A stretch of DNA of 64,000 bases, taken from the NCBI GenBank assembly GCA_029961745.1, contig CP124680.1:4774001-4838000 (forward strand). Reading direction: 5' to 3'. Made by a program: the position numbers and the translations under genes. Within the stretch, counting starts at the first letter, position 1. Each line of letters starts with the position of its first letter. Shown in pieces: positions 25,478-35,143 of this stretch. The notes beneath the pieces are model-generated. The model did not search any database. It was given only the letters and a program-made list of their open reading frames with translations, and was not told where the DNA came from. Origin of the DNA: Nocardioides sp. L-11A. Its GTDB lineage: Bacteria > Actinomycetota > Actinomycetes > Propionibacteriales > Nocardioidaceae.

Positions 25478-27390
25478 GGCAGGCCAGCTCCTTGGCTGTC
25501 GGGATCGGGGAGGGTGGTGGACGACGGGACGGGCTCCGTGTGCGGATGCACGCAGGACACCGTGTGCGCCGGTCCGAGGGTGAGCGTGGGGACAGGCTCC
25601 GCGCAGCGCTGGGTGGCGCGTGCGCACCGGGGCGCGAACGGGCACCCGGGCGGCCGCGCGCCGGGTTGCGGCGTGGAGCCGGGGACGACGGGCAGCGGAC
25701 GCCCGGCGTGCTCGGGTCCGAGCACGGCCTCCTTGAGGGCCCGGGTGTAGGGATGGCCGGGCCGGGCGAGCACCTCGGCGGCATCGCCCTGCTCCATGGC
25801 GCGGCCCGCGTAGAGCACCAGCACCCGGTCGGCGACCGCGGAGACGACACCCATGTCGTGGGTGATCAGGAGCACCGCGAGACCGCGCTCGTCGCACAGC
25901 CTCCGCAACAGGCTGAGCACCCGGAGCTGGACCGTCGCGTCCAGGGCGCTCGTCGCCTCATCGGCGATGAGGACCCGCGGCTCGGCGATCAGCGCGTTCG
26001 CGATCATGACCCGCTGCGCGATGCCTCCCGAGAGCTGATGCGGGTAGCGGTCGATCACGGCGTCGACGTCGGCAACGCCCGCATCGACCAGTGCCGCCCG
26101 AACCCGTTCCCGCGCCTCGGCACGGGAGAGGCCGCGTAGCACCCTGAGCGGGGCGGCGAGGGAGGTCCCGACGGTCCGCATCGGGTCGAGGCAACTGATC
26201 GGGTCCTGGAAGACGACACCCAGCTCGCGGGCCAGATGGGTCCGCCGACCGGCTTCGTCGAGATCGACGAGGGGCGTGCCGCCGACCACGATCCGAGCGG
26301 GATCCGCCTCGATGCCGGCCGGCAGGATGCCCGCGACAGCCATCGCCGTCATCGACTTGCCGGATCCCGACTCACCGACGATCGCCACGATCTCGCCGGC
26401 GGCGACCTCGAGCGAGAGGCCTTCGACGATCGGCACCCGCTCCGGTCCGCCCGTCAGGTCCGCGTCGAGGCGGTCCAGGCGTACCGCCGTGGCTGCGCCC
26501 GGCTCCTCCGCGGCCCGCGGCGCCCCGGCCCTCCGGTGGCGCGACCGGACCAGAAGATGCGCATATCCCGACCGCCGCTGCAGGCCGCCGGTCCATCCGT
26601 CGGCCAGCGAGTTCAGCGCCAGCACGATGACGAAGAGGGTGAGGCCGGGCGGCAGCACCTGCCACGGCGCGTCCAGCACGACGTTCTGCGCCGACTTCAG
26701 CATCGAGCCGAGGCTGACGTGCGGAGGCTGGGCCCCGAAGCCCAGATAGCTCAGCGCCGCCTCGGTGAGGATCGCCGCGCGCAGCGTCATCGCGCTCTGG
26801 ATGGTGAGGGGACGGGCCAGGCTGGGTCCGATGTGCCGCCGCACGAGCGACCAGCGGGTCGCTCCGCCCACGCGAGCGGCACGGACGAAGGGCGCGTCCT
26901 TGAGCGCGTGCGCCTCGTCGGCCACGAGCCGCACGTAGATCGGGGAGAACGCGATACCCAGCCCGAGCATCGCGGGCAGGAGGCCGCGACCCGTCATGCC
27001 GACGACCAGGAGCACCAGCACCACGGCCGGGATCGAGAACATCATGTCGGCCAGCCAGCGGACGACCTTGCGGACCGACGCCGGCCCGAGCCCGCCGAGC
27101 AGCCCCAGCGGGATGCCGATCCCGAGGGAGACGACCAGCGCCGCGGCCATCGAGGCGAGACTCAACCTCAGGCCGTGGAGCAGCCGGGAGAGCAGGTCCC
27201 TGCCGAGCTCGTCGGTGCCCAGCAGGTGATCGGCACCGGGGTGGAGCAGCCGACGGGACAGGTCCTGCGCCGCCGGGTCGGCCGCGACCACCAGGGGACC
27301 GATCACACCGACGGCGACGATGGCGGCCAGGGCAAGGAGCGGGAGCAGGCCGCGGCGGCGTACCGGCGGGCGCTCGGTGCGCGTGCTCAC
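25474..27390 (-). CDS. Peptide ABC transporter fused permease (DppC) and ATPase (DppD)
   Basis: 638 residues, GTG start overlapping the DppB-type gene (GTGA). Residues 1-280 are a DppC-type permease (LLGTDELGRDLLSRLLHGLR; EAHALKDAPFVRAARVGG). Residues about 310-620 are a complete ATPase: Walker A GESGSGKS, signature LSGGIAQR, Walker B VLIADEATSALD, and the Cys-containing OppD/F tail (GCPFAPRCARATQRC). Such fusions are known in actinobacterial peptide/nickel-type importers. Confidence 0.93.
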   Translation of the reverse strand: MSTRTERPPVRRRGLLPLLALAAIVAVGVIGPLVVAADPAAQDLSRRLLHPGADHLLGTDELGRDLLSRLLHGLRLSLASMAAALVVSLGIGIPLGLLGGLGPASVRKVVRWLADMMFSIPAVVLVLLVVGMTGRGLLPAMLGLGIAFSPIYVRLVADEAHALKDAPFVRAARVGGATRWSLVRRHIGPSLARPLTIQSAMTLRAAILTEAALSYLGFGAQPPHVSLGSMLKSAQNVVLDAPWQVLPPGLTLFVIVLALNSLADGWTGGLQRRSGYAHLLVRSRHRRAGAPRAAEEPGAATAVRLDRLDADLTGGPERVPIVEGLSLEVAAGEIVAIVGESGSGKSMTAMAVAGILPAGIEADPARIVVGGTPLVDLDEAGRRTHLARELGVVFQDPISCLDPMRTVGTSLAAPLRVLRGLSRAEARERVRAALVDAGVADVDAVIDRYPHQLSGGIAQRVMIANALIAEPRVLIADEATSALDATVQLRVLSLLRRLCDERGLAVLLITHDMGVVSAVADRVLVLYAGRAMEQGDAAEVLARPGHPYTRALKEAVLGPEHAGRPLPVVPGSTPQPGARPPGCPFAPRCARATQRCAEPVPTLTLGPAHTVSCVHPHTEPVPSSTTLPDPDSQGAGLP

Positions 27391-28346
27391 AGCGCCCGTC
27401 CTCTCGTCGTCGGGTCGGAGACGACGCGCAGGATCTCGGCCGCCAGGGAGATGAGGACCACCAGCGCGGTGAAGACGACCACACCGCCCAGCAGCATCGG
27501 CGTGTCCTGCTCGGAGAGCGCGTTGACGATGAGGGTGCCGATCCCGCGGATCGCGAAGATGTTCTCCACGATCACCGACACGCTGATCAGGATCAGCGCC
27601 TGGAGTCCCAGGATGGTGATGACCGAGGGCAGCGAGTTGCGGAGCACCAGGGTGCGCAGGATCCAGCCGCGCGAGAACCCCTGGATCACCGCCGTCCGCA
27701 CGTAGTCACGGGTCAGCTCCAGAATGACGGCGCTGCGCACATGGCGACAGATCGAGGCCGCGATGGGGAGTCCGAGGGCCAGCGCCGGAAGCGTGATGGA
27801 GTGGATCCAATCGGCCGGGGACACTGCGATGTCCACATAGCCCGAACCCGGGAACCACCGGAGCATGACGGCGAAGGCACTGATCAGCATCAGGGAGAGC
27901 CAGAACTCCGGGACCGCCTGCAGCGCGGCGGTCACCGTCGAGATGACCCGGTCCAGTACGCCGTTCGGCTTGGTGCCGGCGACCAGGCCCGCTGCCACTC
28001 CGGCGAGGGCAGCGACCGCGAACGCCACGACGAACAGGGACACCGTGCGCGTGAGCGCCGGCCCCAGCTGCTCGGCCACCGCCTGGCTGTTGCTCCAGGA
28101 GCGACCGAAGTCGCCCCGCGGCAGGCCGCTCAGCCAGTCCCAGAACTGCTGGGGCAGGGAGTCCTCGAGCCCCAGGGAGCGCCGCAGCTCTCGGATCGAC
28201 TCCTCCGACGCGGTCGGACCGAGCAGGTTGGCCTCGGGATGCCTGGGCATCAGCGCCGTGGCCGTGAACACGACCAGGGCGACCGACAGCAGCAGACCGA
28301 GGCTGGTCGCGCATCGCGCCACGAAGAACCGGGCGAATGACACCAT
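27387..28346 (-). CDS. Peptide ABC transporter permease (DppB type)
   Basis: 319 residues with about six membrane helices; the binding-protein-dependent transport motif appears in the region RDYVRTAVIQGFSRGWILRTLVLRNSL, here seen as YVRTAVIQGFS and LRNSLPSVITILG. N-terminus FARFFVARCATSLGLLLSVA. Ribosome site AAGGAAACAG. Partners are the DppC/D fusion (overlapping), DppF and the solute-binding lipoprotein of the same operon. Confidence 0.93.
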   Translation of the reverse strand: MVSFARFFVARCATSLGLLLSVALVVFTATALMPRHPEANLLGPTASEESIRELRRSLGLEDSLPQQFWDWLSGLPRGDFGRSWSNSQAVAEQLGPALTRTVSLFVVAFAVAALAGVAAGLVAGTKPNGVLDRVISTVTAALQAVPEFWLSLMLISAFAVMLRWFPGSGYVDIAVSPADWIHSITLPALALGLPIAASICRHVRSAVILELTRDYVRTAVIQGFSRGWILRTLVLRNSLPSVITILGLQALILISVSVIVENIFAIRGIGTLIVNALSEQDTPMLLGGVVVFTALVVLISLAAEILRVVSDPTTRGRAL

Positions 28347-28417
28347 CTGTTTCCTTCTCTGGGACGGGGCGGGCGGTCCGGGCGAGCCGCCACGTGGGCG
28401 GCCCGCCCCGCACTGGA

Positions 28418-29692
28418 TCAGCCCGGGAGCTTGAGCGCGTCGCGCGCCCGCAGGCCCTGGCGAAGCTCCTCGACGCCCTCGCGGTTGAGGAACCTCTCCC
28501 CTGTCGGCATCAAGAAGAGCTCCTGCGCACGACTCGCCGGGACGGTGCCCTTCGCCTCGCCGCCGTTGGCCACCTCCTCGACGGAGCTGATGATGACGTC
28601 CCGCATGAAGGTGATGCCGCCGTCCCCGACGGGGAGCATGTTCTCGTTCTCCCGGTCGACGCGCTCCGGCATGCTGCCGACGACCGTCGCGTCCTCGTGA
28701 CCGGCGCCCTCCGGGATCGTGTAGCCGAGCTCGACGGGCTCACCGGTGCGGACGCTCTCGTTGTACTCCAGGTACGGCTCGATCCGCTCGGTCTGCCAGG
28801 GCGTGTCCCACTTGAGGTGCTCGAGGTGGTCGTCGATCTCGTCCGCGAACTCGGCGAACTCCTCGGGGATGTACATCACCCGGAACATCACGGTGCTCGT
28901 GTCGTCCATCGGGACGCTGAAGCGCGCCGTGATCGGCGGGTTGCTCGACCCCTTGGCGCGGGGGAACCAGAAGCTGGTCGCACCCGTCAGGCCGATGCTC
29001 GGCAGGATCAGGTTGTTGACCCGCAGGTGCCACTTCTCGGGGTCCTCGGTCGTGCGCAGCGAGAGGTAGGCGACCCCGAACTCGGTCTCGTCGAACCACA
29101 TCTCCGGGAGCGCCGACATCGCGGTCCAGGTCGGTGCGTGGGTGAAGCTCAGGTGCAGCGGGTCCATCGCGTTCTCGTTGATCTGCATCCAGTTGCCCCG
29201 CGACGTGCCGATGAAGCGCGCCTTGTGGACGCCGGGACCGTCGAGGAAGTCGAAGCGCGGCAACGCCGGCGGCTCGCCCTTGCCGAAGTAGGCGAAGATG
29301 AGCCCGCCCATGGTCTGCGTGGGATACGAGCGCTGCTGGACACGCTCCTTGAAGGTCTCGTCCGGCTCGCCGGGAGTCTCGAGGACCTTGCCCTCCGGGC
29401 TGAAGACCCAGCCGTGGTAGCGGCAGGCCACTCCGTCGGCGAGCGACTGCCCGAGGCACAGGTTGGCCCGCCGGTGGGCGCACCGCGAGTCGAGCAGTCC
29501 GACCTTGCCGCGCTTGGTGCGGAACAGCACCAGCTCCTCGCCCAGGATCTTGATGAAGGTCGGCTTCGCCTTCAGGTCGGCGTCGACCGCGATCGGCCAC
29601 CAGTAGCGCCGCAGCCACTCTCCCATCTTGGTGCCGCGGCCGGTCTCGGTCAGGCTGTGGCTCAGCCCGGCGTCGATGCTTGTCGTCGTCAT
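28418..29692 (-). CDS. Rieske [2Fe-2S] aromatic oxygenase, terminal component
   Basis: 424 residues. Rieske ligands C71-A-H73 and C90-R-Y-H93, and mononuclear-iron ligands in NAMDPLHLSFTHAP (D177, H180, H185), as in phthalate 4,5-dioxygenase-type and O-demethylase-type oxygenases. It would hydroxylate or demethylate an aromatic or amine substrate with O2. No reductase lies next to it; the ferredoxin at 18321-18566 is the nearest electron carrier in the window. It lies within the peptide-ABC operon between the solute-binding protein and the permease, so the imported compound is probably its substrate or precursor. Confidence 0.92.
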   Translation of the reverse strand: MTTTSIDAGLSHSLTETGRGTKMGEWLRRYWWPIAVDADLKAKPTFIKILGEELVLFRTKRGKVGLLDSRCAHRRANLCLGQSLADGVACRYHGWVFSPEGKVLETPGEPDETFKERVQQRSYPTQTMGGLIFAYFGKGEPPALPRFDFLDGPGVHKARFIGTSRGNWMQINENAMDPLHLSFTHAPTWTAMSALPEMWFDETEFGVAYLSLRTTEDPEKWHLRVNNLILPSIGLTGATSFWFPRAKGSSNPPITARFSVPMDDTSTVMFRVMYIPEEFAEFADEIDDHLEHLKWDTPWQTERIEPYLEYNESVRTGEPVELGYTIPEGAGHEDATVVGSMPERVDRENENMLPVGDGGITFMRDVIISSVEEVANGGEAKGTVPASRAQELFLMPTGERFLNREGVEELRQGLRARDALKLPG

Positions 29693-29699
29693 CTCAGAA

Positions 29700-31304
29700 C
29701 TACTCTCCGTCGATCGTCAGGTTGCGGGGATTGGGGATGGTTCCGGCGTAGGTGTCCAGCTCGGCCTCGACGCCCTTGCGCATCACGACGGGCAGCTCCT
29801 GCCGGAAGACCGGGATGACGAGCGCCTCGCCGTAGATGAGCTCGTCGAAGAGCTCGCCGTAGACCCGGGTCGCCTCGGCGCGGTCGTTGGTGCCGAGCTG
29901 GCGGACCTCGGCGGCCAGTTCCTCGAGCCTCGGACTGGTGCTGCCGAACGGGTTGTACCGGCCGCCGGGACCGGCGAAGGCCGTGTAGAACTCGTAGGCG
30001 CTGCGGATCCCGGTCGCGTTGACCAGGACGGGCGACTGCTTCTTGGCGATCCGGTCGCTCAGCGCCCCGGCGTTCTCCACGACGTTCACCTTGAGCTCCA
30101 CGCCGATGTCGGCCAGCTGGCCCGCGACGGCCTCGGCGATCAGGCTGTGGGCCGGGGTGATGTAGGTCTCGACGGTGAAGCCGTCGGGATATCCGGCCCC
30201 GGCGAGCAGGGCTCTGGCCTGCTCGACGTCCCGGTCGTAGGCACCGTCCAGCCGCTCGCTGTAGCCGACGGACCCTTCCTCGAAGGGGTTGACGCTCGAG
30301 GTCCCCCGGCCGCCGAAGGTGGCGTCGAGGATCGAAGGACGGTCGAGGGAGTAGCCCAGGGCCCGGCGCACGTCGACGTCGGCGAGCGGCTTGCTCACCT
30401 CGCCGCGGCCGTCCGCCAGGACGAGCACCTCCATCGCGGCTCCCATCGATCCCACGACGTAGCCCTGTCCCTCGAGGGACTTGGCCTCCCCGCCGGTGAT
30501 CCCGATGACGTCGACCTGCCCGGCCTTCAGCGCGTTGACCATGGTCGACGGCTCGACCAGCGGCTTGATGACGACCCGGTCGACCCGCTGGACCGCCGGG
30601 TCCCAGTAGTCCTCGTTCCTCACGAACACGTAGGAGTCGTTGGCGACGGTCCGCTCGGCGTCCAGCCGCCACGGCCCGGTGCCGACCGGCGTGGTGCCCA
30701 GCGAGTCGGGGTCCTCGAGCGCGCGTGGGCTCACCATCATCCCCGGTGGGGCGGCGAGGGTCTCGACGATCGCGGGCTGCGCCGACGAGAAGGTGATCAC
30801 CAGCTCCTTGTCAGACACCACCTCGATTGCTTCCATGGCATTGTATACATCAAACCAGCTACCGGAGGTCGCCGTCTTGCCATGCTCGAAGTTCTTGGCC
30901 ACCGCCTCCGCGTCGAACGGAGCGCCATCGGTGAACACCACGCCGGCACGCAGGACCAGGCGCAGCGTCCTGGCCTTGCCGTCGTACTCCCACTCCGTCG
31001 CGAGGCCCGGCTCGAAGGTGTCGATGCCCTTGCGGACCACGAGGCTGTCATAGACCGGCGAGAGGTAGTCGAGCGCCGGCGGCGGCGTCAATGCCGGGTC
31101 GAAGGTGACGAAACCGTAGAGGTTGCCCATCGTGACGGTGTCGTCGTCGCCACCGCCCGCGCCGTCGGAGCCGGCGCACGCGGCAGCGACGGTCGCGACG
31201 GCGGCGAGGGTCACGGTGACGGCCAGCGCACGCGAACGCGCTCCCGCCTGACGACGGGCACGCCGTGCACCTGAAGAGACGGCGGCGAAGCGATATCTGA
31301 ACAT
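29700..31304 (-). CDS. Peptide-type ABC transporter substrate-binding lipoprotein
   Basis: 534 residues, SBP_bac_5 family. Signal peptide with lipobox VAAACAG (Cys43), then GNLYGFVTFDPALTP, WEYDGKARTLRLVLRAGVVFTDG and SYVFVRNEDYWDP, all typical of DppA/OppA-like proteins. It captures the ligand outside the membrane for the DppBCDF-type importer. First gene of the minus-strand operon that runs to 20165. An AT-rich patch containing TTGTATACATC occurs inside the gene near 30840. Confidence 0.93.
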   Translation of the reverse strand: MFRYRFAAVSSGARRARRQAGARSRALAVTVTLAAVATVAAACAGSDGAGGGDDDTVTMGNLYGFVTFDPALTPPPALDYLSPVYDSLVVRKGIDTFEPGLATEWEYDGKARTLRLVLRAGVVFTDGAPFDAEAVAKNFEHGKTATSGSWFDVYNAMEAIEVVSDKELVITFSSAQPAIVETLAAPPGMMVSPRALEDPDSLGTTPVGTGPWRLDAERTVANDSYVFVRNEDYWDPAVQRVDRVVIKPLVEPSTMVNALKAGQVDVIGITGGEAKSLEGQGYVVGSMGAAMEVLVLADGRGEVSKPLADVDVRRALGYSLDRPSILDATFGGRGTSSVNPFEEGSVGYSERLDGAYDRDVEQARALLAGAGYPDGFTVETYITPAHSLIAEAVAGQLADIGVELKVNVVENAGALSDRIAKKQSPVLVNATGIRSAYEFYTAFAGPGGRYNPFGSTSPRLEELAAEVRQLGTNDRAEATRVYGELFDELIYGEALVIPVFRQELPVVMRKGVEAELDTYAGTIPNPRNLTIDGE

Positions 31305-31733
31305 CGGTCATCCATTTCTGACGTACTTGCCTCGGGTTCGACGGATTGTGACCCCGGACACCAGAACGCGTCAACTGCACAACATCTCCTCCCCGATCGC
31401 CACCTCACCTTCCACCAGGACGACTCCAGCAGCCCGGGCAACTCGCCGCGCATATGGGGTCTGACCTGCATGAACAGGCGTTCCTTGGTCCGCTCGCGCG
31501 GATCAGAAGCGCCCCTCGATCCAACCCATCGCGCTCCGGCGATTTTGCAGATGCACAAAATGATCGGGCGGAATATAGGCAAACAACCATTGCCTCGCGA
31601 CGACGCGCACGACCAGGATGGAGACCAGCCGGCCCGGCCTCCCGCCGCCCTCCCGGCGCTCTCGACAATGCTCGGCCGCCGGACCGCGCGGTCGCATCCG
31701 TCGACTTCCGTCCGCGCGCCCGAAAGCGATCCT
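31305..31733. other. Divergent intergenic region between ABC operon and amidohydrolase operon
   Basis: 429 bp with lower GC content than its neighbours. It should hold the promoters of both operons. The clearest element is the AT-rich palindrome TTTTG-CAGATGCA-CAAAA at 31543-31560. No ORF in it has codon usage or homology of a gene. PucR (35412) and GntR (36751) regulators are encoded nearby. Confidence 0.5.
31543..31560. promoter_or_regulatory. Candidate operator, AT-rich palindrome
   Basis: TTTTG and CAAAA arms flank an inner TGCA-GA-TGCA in the divergent region between two catabolic operons. Its composition stands out from the GC-rich surroundings. The binder is unknown. Confidence 0.3.
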
Positions 31734-33404
31734 GTGCTCGATCTCCTGCTCACCCATGCCCGCATCCACACCCTGTCGGCCGACCGGCCGACCGCCTCCC
31801 GTCTCGGCGTCGTGGGGGGACGGATCGTGGGCGTCGACGAGGAGCTGGGCGGCGATCCTCCGGCCGCTCGGACGGTGCACTGCGGCGGCGCCGTGGTCGT
31901 CCCCGGCTTCGGGGATGCCCACAACCACATGCTGTGGTTCGGCCGGAGCCAGGGCGAGCTCGATCTCACGACCTGCACCTCGCCCGACGAGGTGTACCGG
32001 CGGGTCCACCGCGCCAGTCGCGACCTGGCCGCGGACCGGTGGCTGATCGGACACGGCTTCGACCACGAGGTGCTCGGCGGAGCACTCCACCACGAGGATC
32101 TGGACCGCGCGAGCGGCGGACGACGGGTGTGGCTCAAGCATCGGTCCGGTCACGAGGGGGTCGCGAGCACCCGCGTGCTCCGCGACGCCGGGATCCTCGC
32201 CGAGCCGGGACGTACCGTGCCGGGCGGGACCGTGATCCGCGATCCGGGGGACGCGCCGAGCGGAGGACTCCAAGAGGCGGCGATGAGGCTGGCGACCGAC
32301 CTCATCCCTCCCGCCACCCGCGCCGAGCTGGCCGCGGCACTGGCCCGGGCCAGTGCGATCTACGCCTCCGAGGGACTGACCCACGTCACCGAGTGCGGCA
32401 TCGGCGGTGGCCTCGTCGGGCGGAGCCCGTTCGAGGCAGGGGCCTACCAGGAGGCGCTGCGGTCCGGTGGGCTGACCGTCCGGGTGACTCTGATGCCCGC
32501 GGCCGACACCCTGCGACGCCTGGGCGATCCCGTCGGTGAGCGGCCGGAGGTCGCGCTCGACCTCGGCCTGCACAGCGGCTTCGGGAACGACCACCTCAAG
32601 CTCGGCGCCGTCAAGATGTGGCTGGACGGTTCGATGCTGGGGAAGTCCGCCGCCATCTCCGAACCCGGGTACGACGACGGCTGCGGCTGCGGGTACCTCG
32701 CCGCCGACCCCGAGGAGATGAAGACCCTCCTCGTCGACGCACACCGATCGGGCTGGCAGATCGCCGCCCACGCGATCGGCGACCGCGCGGTCGACCTCGC
32801 CGTGGACACGCTCGCCACCGCCCAGCGCGTCCACCCCCGCCCCGACGCCCGTCACCGCATCGAGCACGCCGGACTCGTGCGGCCCGACCAGATCCGGGCG
32901 ATGGCCGAGGTCGGCGCCGTCCCGGTGCCCCAGCCGCGGTTCCTGCACGAGTTCGGCGACGCCATGGCGACCGCCGTCGGTCCCGATCGCGTCGACTGGC
33001 TCTATCGCCACCGGTCCTTCCTCGAGGCCGGGATGCGGGTCCCCGGCAGCTCCGACCGGCCGGTCGCCTCCGGCGCGCCGCTGCTGGGGATCCGGTCGAT
33101 GGTCGAGCGGCTGTCGGCGGCCGGTCGCGCGATCGGTGCCGACGAGCGCGTCGACGTCGCGACCGCACTGCGTGCGTACACCGTCGACGCGGCATGGGTC
33201 GACCACGAGGAGCAGCTGCGCGGTCGGCTGACCCGCGGTCGCCTGGCGGACTTCGTCGTCCTCGACGCCGACCCGCTCGCCGTCGCGTCCCGCGACCTGG
33301 ACGGCATCCGCGTGCTCGCCACCTTCGTCGGCGGACGGTGCGTGTACGCCGGCGACGCCGCCCCCGTCGACCCCGACGTCGCGCCACTGACGTCGGTCCG
33401 ATGA
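31734..33404 (+). CDS. YtcJ-like amidohydrolase
   Basis: 556 residues. Amidohydrolase_3/YtcJ family: VLDLLLTHARIHTLSADRP start, HNH metal site in GDAHNHMLWFGRS, late His in AAHAIGDRAVD and RHRIEHAGLVRP, and the C-terminal GRLADFVVLDADPLA. These are metal-dependent hydrolases of amide or imide bonds. The GTG at 31734 was chosen because family homology begins there; an upstream ATG at about 31668 adds 22 unremarkable residues. It overlaps or abuts the ThDP enzyme gene (ATGA at 33401) and heads a three-gene plus-strand operon. Confidence 0.85.
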   Translation: MLDLLLTHARIHTLSADRPTASRLGVVGGRIVGVDEELGGDPPAARTVHCGGAVVVPGFGDAHNHMLWFGRSQGELDLTTCTSPDEVYRRVHRASRDLAADRWLIGHGFDHEVLGGALHHEDLDRASGGRRVWLKHRSGHEGVASTRVLRDAGILAEPGRTVPGGTVIRDPGDAPSGGLQEAAMRLATDLIPPATRAELAAALARASAIYASEGLTHVTECGIGGGLVGRSPFEAGAYQEALRSGGLTVRVTLMPAADTLRRLGDPVGERPEVALDLGLHSGFGNDHLKLGAVKMWLDGSMLGKSAAISEPGYDDGCGCGYLAADPEEMKTLLVDAHRSGWQIAAHAIGDRAVDLAVDTLATAQRVHPRPDARHRIEHAGLVRPDQIRAMAEVGAVPVPQPRFLHEFGDAMATAVGPDRVDWLYRHRSFLEAGMRVPGSSDRPVASGAPLLGIRSMVERLSAAGRAIGADERVDVATALRAYTVDAAWVDHEEQLRGRLTRGRLADFVVLDADPLAVASRDLDGIRVLATFVGGRCVYAGDAAPVDPDVAPLTSVR

Positions 33405-33427
33405 CCGCCCAGCCCGAGGAGCCGACG

Positions 33428-35143
33428 ATGAGCCACCCCGACCACCCCGACCACCCCGACCACGCGGGCCAGGCGGGCCACGCGGGCCAGGCGGGCCACG
33501 CGGGCCAGGCGGGCCACGCGGGCCACGCGGGCCACGCGCTCGTCCGCGCCATGGAGGCGCACGGCATCTCGCGGATCTTCTGCGTCCCCGGCGAGAGCTA
33601 CCTTCCCGTCCTCGACGCGCTCCACGACTCGTCGATCGCCACGGTCGTGTGCCGCCACGAGGGCGGCGCGAGCTATATGGCCGAGGCCACCGGTCGCTTC
33701 ACCGGATCGCCCGGTGTCGCCATGGTGACCCGGGGCCCCGGCGCGGCGAACGCCCTCGTCGGCGTGCATGCCGCCTGGCAGCACGCGGTGCCGATGATCC
33801 TGTTGGTGGGTCTGGTCCCCCGCGGCGAGCGCTTCACCGAGACGTTCCAGGACTTCGACCTCACCGCATGGTTCGGCTCGACCGCGAAGATGGTCACCGT
33901 CGTCGACGATCCCGCGCGGATCGGCCACGAATTCGCCCGCGCCCACCACTGCGCCCTGTCGGGCCGGCGCGGTCCGGTGGTGATCGGACTCCCCGAGGAC
34001 ATGCTCTTCGAGGCGGCGGCGGCCGGCGGTCCGGTGCGCCCCCTGGGGCGCGCCGACGCCGCCATCCCAGCCCGGCAGTCACGCCGGATCGCCGAGCTCC
34101 TCGACGCGGCGACCTCTCCCGTGGTGGTGGCAGGCGGCTCCGACTGGGACGCCGAGGCGGCGCGGCTGCTGGAGCGGTGGGCCGTCCGTCACGGGATCCC
34201 GGTGCTCGCCGACTTCCGCCGTCACGATCTCGTCGACAACACCTCACCGGTCTATGCCGGACACCTCGGGTTCGGGCGGCCGGAGGCGGCCGCCCGGCTC
34301 CTGGACGGCGCGGATCTCGTCCTTCTGCTCGGTTGCGTGCTCGACGACGTCGCGCTGGACGGCGGCGCGCTGCTCCGGCACGACAGCGCCGCGGTCGTGG
34401 CCGTCGGCACGGACCCCGACCTCCTCGGCCACCTGCGCCGCGTCGACCTGCACGTGGCCGGGTCGCCCCGGGATCTGGTCGCCCAGCTCCCGGAACCCGG
34501 GGGCCCCCGCAGCACGTCCGCCCTCGACACGGCCCACCGCGCCTGGCTGGACTTCGGGAGCCCGCCCGCACCGTGCCCGCACCCCGGCGTCGATCTCGGG
34601 CGCCTGGTCGGCGACCTCGACCGGCTGTTGCCCGCCGACGCGGTCATCACCTACGGGGCCGGGAACTACGCGCTGTGGGCGCAGCGGCACCTCCGCCACC
34701 GCACCTTCCCCTCGCTGCTCGCGCCCCGCAACGGGACGATGGGCTACGGCATCCCGGCCGCCGTGGCAGCCCAGCTCGCCGCCCCCGAGCGCACGGTCGT
34801 CTCCTTCGCGGGCGACGGCTGCTTCCTGATGAACGGCCAGGAGCTCGCCACCGCGGTGCAGTACGGCCTGTCCCCGCTGATCCTCGTGGTCGACAACGGT
34901 CAGTACGGGACGATCCGCTCCCACCAGGAGACCCGGTTCCCCGGCCGCCGCAGCGGCACCGTACTCGAGAACCCCTCCTTCGCCGCCATGGCCGAGGCGT
35001 TCGGCGGCTTCGGAGCGACCGTGAGCGACGACGCCGACGCCGGGGCCGCGCTCCGCGCCGCCCTGGCCTTCCAGGGGCCTGCCGTGATCCACCTCAGGAC
35101 CTGCGCCGAGAACTGCCTGCCCGCGACGGAGCCGGCCTCATGA
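33428..35143 (+). CDS. Thiamine diphosphate-dependent enzyme with His-rich N-terminal repeat
   Basis: 571 residues. Pyrimidine-binding domain with catalytic Glu in CRHEGGASYMAEATGR (E78), central domain, and diphosphate-binding GDGCFLMNGQE...VVDNGQYG. The family includes acetolactate synthase-, benzoylformate decarboxylase- and sulfoacetaldehyde acetyltransferase-like enzymes; the substrate here is not assignable. Before the catalytic domain stand three HPD and eight AGQ/AGH triplets (residues 3-37). The ATG at 33428 has GAGGA at good spacing; an earlier ATG at 33401 overlaps the amidohydrolase stop and would add nine residues. Confidence 0.88.
   Translation: MSHPDHPDHPDHAGQAGHAGQAGHAGQAGHAGHAGHALVRAMEAHGISRIFCVPGESYLPVLDALHDSSIATVVCRHEGGASYMAEATGRFTGSPGVAMVTRGPGAANALVGVHAAWQHAVPMILLVGLVPRGERFTETFQDFDLTAWFGSTAKMVTVVDDPARIGHEFARAHHCALSGRRGPVVIGLPEDMLFEAAAAGGPVRPLGRADAAIPARQSRRIAELLDAATSPVVVAGGSDWDAEAARLLERWAVRHGIPVLADFRRHDLVDNTSPVYAGHLGFGRPEAAARLLDGADLVLLLGCVLDDVALDGGALLRHDSAAVVAVGTDPDLLGHLRRVDLHVAGSPRDLVAQLPEPGGPRSTSALDTAHRAWLDFGSPPAPCPHPGVDLGRLVGDLDRLLPADAVITYGAGNYALWAQRHLRHRTFPSLLAPRNGTMGYGIPAAVAAQLAAPERTVVSFAGDGCFLMNGQELATAVQYGLSPLILVVDNGQYGTIRSHQETRFPGRRSGTVLENPSFAAMAEAFGGFGATVSDDADAGAALRAALAFQGPAVIHLRTCAENCLPATEPAS
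33434..33538 (+). repeat. 9-bp tandem repeats encoding HPD and AGQ/AGH triplets
   Basis: Within the start of the ThDP enzyme gene, three CACCCCGAC units are followed by eight GCGGGCCAG/GCGGGCCAC units. They encode nine His in about 35 residues. Slippage-prone, so the length may vary between strains. Confidence 0.9.

Noticed and set aside
32618..35143. Very long plus-strand frame that would fuse another protein to the ThDP enzyme
   Set aside because: The part before 33401 is Arg-rich shadow of the amidohydrolase gene in another frame; a good ribosome site and start exist at 33428.
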